Shown here piece by piece: positions 21,282 through 24,503 of a stretch of 24,503 nt of DNA. The stretch comes from a virus, in the IMG/VR virus record IMGVR_UViG_3300033049_000173, positions 1 to 24,503 of that record; one strand, given 5' to 3'. The notes under the pieces were generated by a model, which saw only the letters and a list, made by a program, of their open reading frames with translations, was not told the origin of the DNA and made no database searches. A program made the translations under genes and the position numbers. How positions within the stretch are numbered: the stretch's first letter is position 1; each line of letters begins with the position of its first letter.

Positions 21282-21697
21282 TGGACCCAGCAGCAATCCG
21301 CACGGCCCTCAAGACCCAGCTCGAAACCCAGATCCCTGGCCTCAACGTGTACGAGCATGGGTACTCCAGCGTCGAAATTCCGGCTGCGCTGATCGCAATC
21401 CCCGAGATCGACTACCAGGTATCGATGCGCGGTGATGGCGGCCAACTCAACCGGCTCAAAATCACGCTCATATGTGTGCTCGGCACAGCCGACGAACGCG
21501 ACTCGCTGCCACGCCTCGACGGCTACGCAGCCACGACCGGGCCGACATCGATACAGGCAGCCCTACGCGCCGACCGATATCTCGGTGGCGCTGTCCACCA
21601 GATCGTGGTTAAACGGCTGATCAGGGCAGGGAAATACAACCTCGGAAACGTCGACGTGTACGGCGCCGAGTTCGAACTCGAAGCCCACGGAAGGTAA
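21281..21697 (+). CDS. Tail terminator/completion protein candidate
   Basis: The product is 138 residues. MDPAAIRTALKTQLETQIPG plus LNVYEHGYSSVEIPAALIAI is the usual start of tail-terminator-like proteins: a helix, then 'v....p....pP.avv'. A beta strand with LKITLICVLGTADERDSLPR and a helix DGYAATTGPTSIQAALRADR follow. The final strand region YNLGNVDVYGAEFELEAHG fits the alpha/beta fold that caps the tail tube. It lies between adaptor and major tail protein, the standard place. Confidence 0.75.
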   Translation: MDPAAIRTALKTQLETQIPGLNVYEHGYSSVEIPAALIAIPEIDYQVSMRGDGGQLNRLKITLICVLGTADERDSLPRLDGYAATTGPTSIQAALRADRYLGGAVHQIVVKRLIRAGKYNLGNVDVYGAEFELEAHGR

Positions 21698-21701
21698 ACC
21701 C

Positions 21702-21899
21702 ATGGCAACAGCCAAGAAGGCGCCAGCCAAGAAAAAGGCCGCCACCAAGAAGACGCCAGCCACGCCAGATGAGCCCACCTACAAGGTGGTGGGTGAACAT
21801 CCCGTCGACGGCCACGAGCCCGACACCAAGGGTCTGACTGTCGAACCCGCCGACCGGGCTGCACGACTCGTGCGCGCCGGCGTAATCGAAAAGGAGTAG
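21702..21899 (+). CDS. Small Lys/Ala-rich protein
   Basis: The product is 65 residues. The first 23 residues (ATAKKAPAKKKAATKKTPAT) are a histone-H1-like, DNA-binding-like basic tail. The rest (EPTYKVVGEHPVDGHEPDTK, then EPADRAARLVRAGVIEKE) resembles the small 'hypothetical head-tail' domain common before the major tail protein in actinophages. It is four bases after the terminator gene and four before the major tail gene. Its role is unknown. Confidence 0.68.
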   Translation: MATAKKAPAKKKAATKKTPATPDEPTYKVVGEHPVDGHEPDTKGLTVEPADRAARLVRAGVIEKE

Positions 21900-21903
21900 G
21901 CCA

Positions 21904-22656
21904 ATGGCAACGGTATGCCTAGTAGGAACCGAGCTCTACCTCGGTGGTAAGAATCGCTCAGCCGAAATGGACCAGTTCGCGTTGCAGTACACGTCAGCGG
22001 GCAAAGACATCACGACGTTCGGCGATAAAGGCACCCGCCGGCGTCGCGGCACCCGCAAGGACGCCACGATCGAAATCTCAGGATTCTGCGATTTTGCGAG
22101 CGCCGACTTCGGCGACGTTGGCGGTGCCGGTAACCCCTCGCTGTTGATCACCGATCCGACCGGCGCCGACCTCGCAGTTGTCGAGGGCGACATCGCCTAT
22201 ATGGCCAACATGTTTTCGTCGAAACTCGACATCGGTGATGCCGTCTCGGAGATCGCGCCGTTCTCACTCACCCTCGGCAACCTTGGCACCGCTCCACTGG
22301 CCAGGGGCCCACTGGTCTCGGTCACAGCAGGAGCGGTCACCGCCGAGGTGCAACCGGTCACGAACGTGCCTCACGCCGTCAACCAAGTCGGCATCGTCAT
22401 CTGCACCGTGGCCATCACACCAGGCGGTGCCGGCGGCAACATCAACGTGTCGGTCGACTCAGACTCCGACGCAGGTTTCGCCTCACCGATCACACGCCAC
22501 GCCTCGGGCGCAGTAGCAACTGCGGGCACCGAGTACATGAGCTTCGTTGACCTTGGTCTGTTCACAGGTGAGGACTACTGGCGGGCCACCGTCACCGCTG
22601 ACGCCGCTGTCACCTCGATGTATGTCGCTGTCGGGGTCTACATCCCCACGGCATGA
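21904..22656 (+). CDS. Major tail tube protein
   Basis: The product is 250 residues. The N-terminal 140 residues are the tail-tube beta-sandwich: LVGTELYLGGKNRSAEMDQF, then TTFGDKGTRRRRGTRKDATI with EISGFCDFASADFGD, and later IAPFSLTLGNLGTAPLARG. Residues of about 145-250 form a second, Thr/Val-rich beta domain (VTAGAVTAEVQPVTNVPHAV; FTGEDYWRATVTADAA), probably Ig-like and on the tube surface. The first part shares the pattern 'D.T..GD....R..G.KD..I' with the protein at 20175-20579. It is placed between terminator and chaperone genes, as expected. It overlaps the next gene by four bases. Confidence 0.82.
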   Translation: MATVCLVGTELYLGGKNRSAEMDQFALQYTSAGKDITTFGDKGTRRRRGTRKDATIEISGFCDFASADFGDVGGAGNPSLLITDPTGADLAVVEGDIAYMANMFSSKLDIGDAVSEIAPFSLTLGNLGTAPLARGPLVSVTAGAVTAEVQPVTNVPHAVNQVGIVICTVAITPGGAGGNINVSVDSDSDAGFASPITRHASGAVATAGTEYMSFVDLGLFTGEDYWRATVTADAAVTSMYVAVGVYIPTA

Positions 22657-23087
22657 TCGATCACACCATCAAGATCGAAGGACTTGATGAGTTCCGCCGG
22701 CAGCTTCGCGCCGCTGACCCGAAATTCGGGCGCGAGATGGGCCGCATCAACCAGGCGGTGGCCAAACCCATCGCCATCAAAGCCGCCTCCCGAGCTCAAG
22801 CGTTGGGCGGATCGGCGGCCAAAGGGTCCAAGACGACCAAAGCCGCCCGCAAAGCCAAGGCCGCGGTCATCGCGGTCGGCGGCCCCCAGGCGCCGTGGAT
22901 GTGGGGCGCAGAGTTCGGATCTGAGCAGTACGCCCAGTTCCCGGCGTGGCGAGGCAACCAGTGGAACCCCGTCGGTGGTGGTGTCGGCTACTTCCTGCAT
23001 CCCACCATCCGCGACGAACGCGACAACAGCGACGAAATCTTCCTCGGCGGGATCACCGAGCTCGTGTCGAGAGCATTCAACCAATAA
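22653..23087 (+). CDS. HK97 gp10-like neck/tail-completion protein
   Basis: The product is 144 residues. IDHTIKIEGLDEFRRQLRAA starts like gp10-type proteins ('i.i.Gl.el...l......'). A helix AVAKPIAIKAASRAQALGGS follows, then a basic region (KGSKTTKAARKAKAAVIAVG). AEFGSEQYAQFPAWRGN plus GYFLHPTIRDERD is the typical 'y..fvEfGt....pa.Pfl.pa' end. In HK97-type phages this gene precedes the major tail gene. Here it follows it, a swap in the usual order. ATGA overlap with the tail gene. Confidence 0.75.
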   Translation: MIDHTIKIEGLDEFRRQLRAADPKFGREMGRINQAVAKPIAIKAASRAQALGGSAAKGSKTTKAARKAKAAVIAVGGPQAPWMWGAEFGSEQYAQFPAWRGNQWNPVGGGVGYFLHPTIRDERDNSDEIFLGGITELVSRAFNQ

Positions 23088-23109
23088 CAACCCCTGAGAG
23101 GGCCATGCG

Positions 23110-23490
23110 ATGTCAAACAAGAAACCGGGCGGTCGAACGACACCCAAAGGCACCCGACCACCCACCAAAAAGAAGGCGCCACCGGCCGATAGTGATGCTG
23201 TTGTCCGTTTCAAAGTCGGCGACAAAATCCACACCCTCGACTACGCCCTGATCGGCGCCAAAGACGAACGGGCAATCCGCCGAGAGACCGGCATGTCGTT
23301 CGACCAGGTCATCGATGCGTTCACCGAAGCGCCCGGCCTGGACCTGGTCGCGGTGATGGTGTGGCGGGCCCGAATCCAAGCAGGCGAAACCGGTCTAACG
23401 CTCGAAGAGGTCGAGGAAGGCATCACCTTCTCAACCGAAATGGACGTCATCGAGGACGACGACCTGGGGGAAGACCCCGCCGGCGGCTGA
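23110..23490 (+). CDS. Tail assembly chaperone (gpG-like)
   Basis: The product is 126 residues. It has a basic, disordered N-terminus (SNKKPGGRTTPKGTRPPTKK) and a core VVRFKVGDKIHTLDYALIGA followed by DERAIRRETGMSFDQVIDAF. Helices with LDLVAVMVWRARIQAGETGL and an acidic end (MDVIEDDDLGEDPAGG) complete it. This is the pattern of actinophage gpG-like chaperones, which bind the tape measure and major tail protein. GGGGGAA near the 3' end would shift a fraction of ribosomes into the -1 frame, yielding the longer gpGT-type product. Its placement before the tape measure is diagnostic. Confidence 0.85.
   Translation: MSNKKPGGRTTPKGTRPPTKKKAPPADSDAVVRFKVGDKIHTLDYALIGAKDERAIRRETGMSFDQVIDAFTEAPGLDLVAVMVWRARIQAGETGLTLEEVEEGITFSTEMDVIEDDDLGEDPAGG
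23466..23472 (+). other. Slippery sequence for -1 frameshifting
   Basis: GGGGGAA is read as G GGG GAA in the chaperone frame. After a -1 slip the GGG codon re-pairs perfectly, and reading enters the frame that is open to 23615. The exact slip base is inferred. Confidence 0.6.
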
Positions 23491-23615
23491 TCTCCCAGTT
23501 GCCGGCACTCGCACATTGGTTCGGGATCATGCCCTGGCACATCGACGGCCCTCAATGGCTATCTGACCTTGAACTCGAAGTGTTCGTAGCAGCCATCCCC
23601 AAACCCGACGACTGA
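23466..23615 (+). CDS. Frameshifted C-terminal extension of the tail chaperone (gpT-like)
   Basis: After the -1 shift the frame reads GRPRRRLISQLPALAHWFGI, then MPWHIDGPQWLSDLELEVFV and AAIPKPDD. It is 48 residues, giving a fusion of about 168. 'L..lahwfG..pwhid..sd.El..f' matches the T-part of siphophage tail chaperones. It lacks a good start of its own; the only internal ATG (23529) has no ribosome site. Expression by frameshift is therefore the better model. It ends 21 bases before the tape-measure start. Confidence 0.72.
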   Translation, partial: GGRPRRRLISQLPALAHWFGIMPWHIDGPQWLSDLELEVFVAAIPKPDD

Positions 23616-23636
23616 TCTACCGCCGGGAGGTGGCCG

Positions 23637-24503
23637 ATGGAACGCAAACTCGAAGTCACCATCCTCGGCGACGGATCCAAAGCCCAAAAAGCGTTCAAGA
23701 ACGTCTCCGACTCGGCAGGCAAATTCGGGGGCAAGCTCGGCAAAGTATTCAAAGCCGCCGCCCTCGCCGGCGGCGTCGCTGTCCTTGCGCTCGGTGCAGG
23801 CGTCATCAAGCTCGGCCTGTCGTTCGATAAGGCCAACAAAGCCATCGCCGTGGCCACCGGAGCCACCGGAGACAAGCTCAAAGGGCTAACCGACTCGTTC
23901 AAAGACACCATGGGTCAAGTCCCCGACTCCATGGACCTCGTCGCCGCGTCACTCGGCACACTGAATACGTTGACCGGAGCGACCGGTGATGCACTCGAGG
24001 ACATGGCCGTCCAAGTCCTCGACGCCTCACGCATGCTCGGAGAGGACGCAGCCGGTAACGCTGACGCGTTCGGTAAGGCAATGAAGCAATGGCAGATCGA
24101 CTCTGCTGACGGACCCGAGCTGCTCGACTCGCTGTTCAAAGCCACCCAGGACTACGGCGTCTCCCTGGGCGGCCTGCTGGGCAACATGAACAAGTTCGGC
24201 CCGGTCATGCAGAACGCCGGGTTCAGCGTCGGTGAGACAGCGGACCTGATGGGCCGCCTCGAATCTGCCGGCATTCAAGTCACCCGAGTCATGCCAGGCA
24301 TGAACGCAGCGTTCCGCAAAATGGCCGAAGCCGGCAAAGACCCCCGCGAAGAACTCGGCCTGATCTTCGACGCCATGAAAAACGCAGGCTCCGAAGCCGA
24401 AGCGCTCAACATCGCCACCACGAACTTTGGCGCCGAAGGCGCCCAGCGCATGACCACTGCTGTTCGCAACGGTGTCCTGTCGATGGATGACCTCGGCTTG
24501 GCC
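23637..24503 (+). CDS. Tape-measure protein, N-terminal part (runs off the window)
   Basis: 289 codons are open to the last base, with no stop. GGGAGGTGG (23625-23633) precedes the ATG. The start MERKLEVTILGDGSKAQKAF with NVSDSAGKFGGKLGKVFKAA is the usual 'l.v.i.gd...a...f....' of tape measures. The next segment, ALAGGVAVLALGAGVIKLGL, is a hydrophobic stretch. The TP901/PhageMin_Tail core follows: SFDKANKAIAVATGATGDKL and VPDSMDLVAASLGTLNTLTG, later GNMNKFGPVMQNAGFSVGET and MPGMNAAFRKMAEAGKDPRE. It sets tail length and carries the tail-tip membrane-penetration machinery. The full gene should be several kilobases. Confidence 0.92.
   Translation, partial: MERKLEVTILGDGSKAQKAFKNVSDSAGKFGGKLGKVFKAAALAGGVAVLALGAGVIKLGLSFDKANKAIAVATGATGDKLKGLTDSFKDTMGQVPDSMDLVAASLGTLNTLTGATGDALEDMAVQVLDASRMLGEDAAGNADAFGKAMKQWQIDSADGPELLDSLFKATQDYGVSLGGLLGNMNKFGPVMQNAGFSVGETADLMGRLESAGIQVTRVMPGMNAAFRKMAEAGKDPREELGLIFDAMKNAGSEAEALNIATTNFGAEGAQRMTTAVRNGVLSMDDLGLA

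Noticed and set aside
1-24503. CRISPR array, insertion sequence, transposase or toxin-antitoxin pair
   Set aside because: No regularly spaced repeats, no transposase signature and no recognisable toxin family were seen. Recurrent CTCGA-type words are compositional bias.

Overview
This window is the left two-thirds of a temperate tailed phage (prophage) of a high-GC actinobacterium. It runs from the integrase stop codon at base 1 into an unfinished tape-measure gene at the right edge. Evidence for the host type: GC-rich sequence, GTG/TTG starts, probable leaderless promoters, actinophage-style gene families, and a lipoprotein with a Thr-rich linker of the kind common in Acidimicrobiia (the class is inference). 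Head and tail genes follow the HK97/siphovirus order. No tRNA, CRISPR or insertion sequence was found, and no gene-free stretch exceeds 150 bases.

Lysogeny module (1-4025). On the minus strand lie a tyrosine integrase and, just upstream of it, an ImmA/IrrE-type metallopeptidase. A probable lipoprotein 'moron' gene is on the plus strand. A minus-strand pair follows: an XRE repressor-like gene translationally coupled to a coiled-coil, single-membrane-span protein. The membrane-protein gene lies exactly between two copies of a 17-bp direct repeat. A 163-bp switch region with repeated ATGCAT palindromes separates the repressor from the rightward early genes.

Early/replication module (4026-12884). 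Tightly overlapping plus-strand genes encode a Cro-like protein, a second DNA-binding protein, a tiny membrane protein, a RusA resolvase, several unknowns, a PD-(D/E)XK (RecB/Cas4-like) nuclease fused to an unknown C-terminal domain, a short DnaN-like clamp candidate, an OB-fold ssDNA-binding candidate, and a 977-residue primase plus DUF3987-type ATPase. An AT-rich inverted-repeat island sits in the 3' end of the last gene and is a candidate origin. These genes would replicate and recombine the phage genome after induction.

Packaging and head module (12881-20579). It holds an HNH nuclease, small and large terminase, a small membrane protein, portal, prohead protease, HK97-fold capsid, a zinc-rich HNH endonuclease inserted directly after the capsid gene, a small acidic protein, and a tail-tube-fold protein that may decorate the head. 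The large terminase looks like a normal family member except that all three positions expected to carry nuclease aspartates hold V, T and V.

Connector and tail module (20664-24503). It holds a head-tail adaptor, tail terminator, a small basic protein, the major tail protein, a gp10-like protein, tail assembly chaperones joined by a probable -1 frameshift at GGGGGAA, and the start of the tape measure. Lysis and tail-tip genes would lie beyond the right edge.
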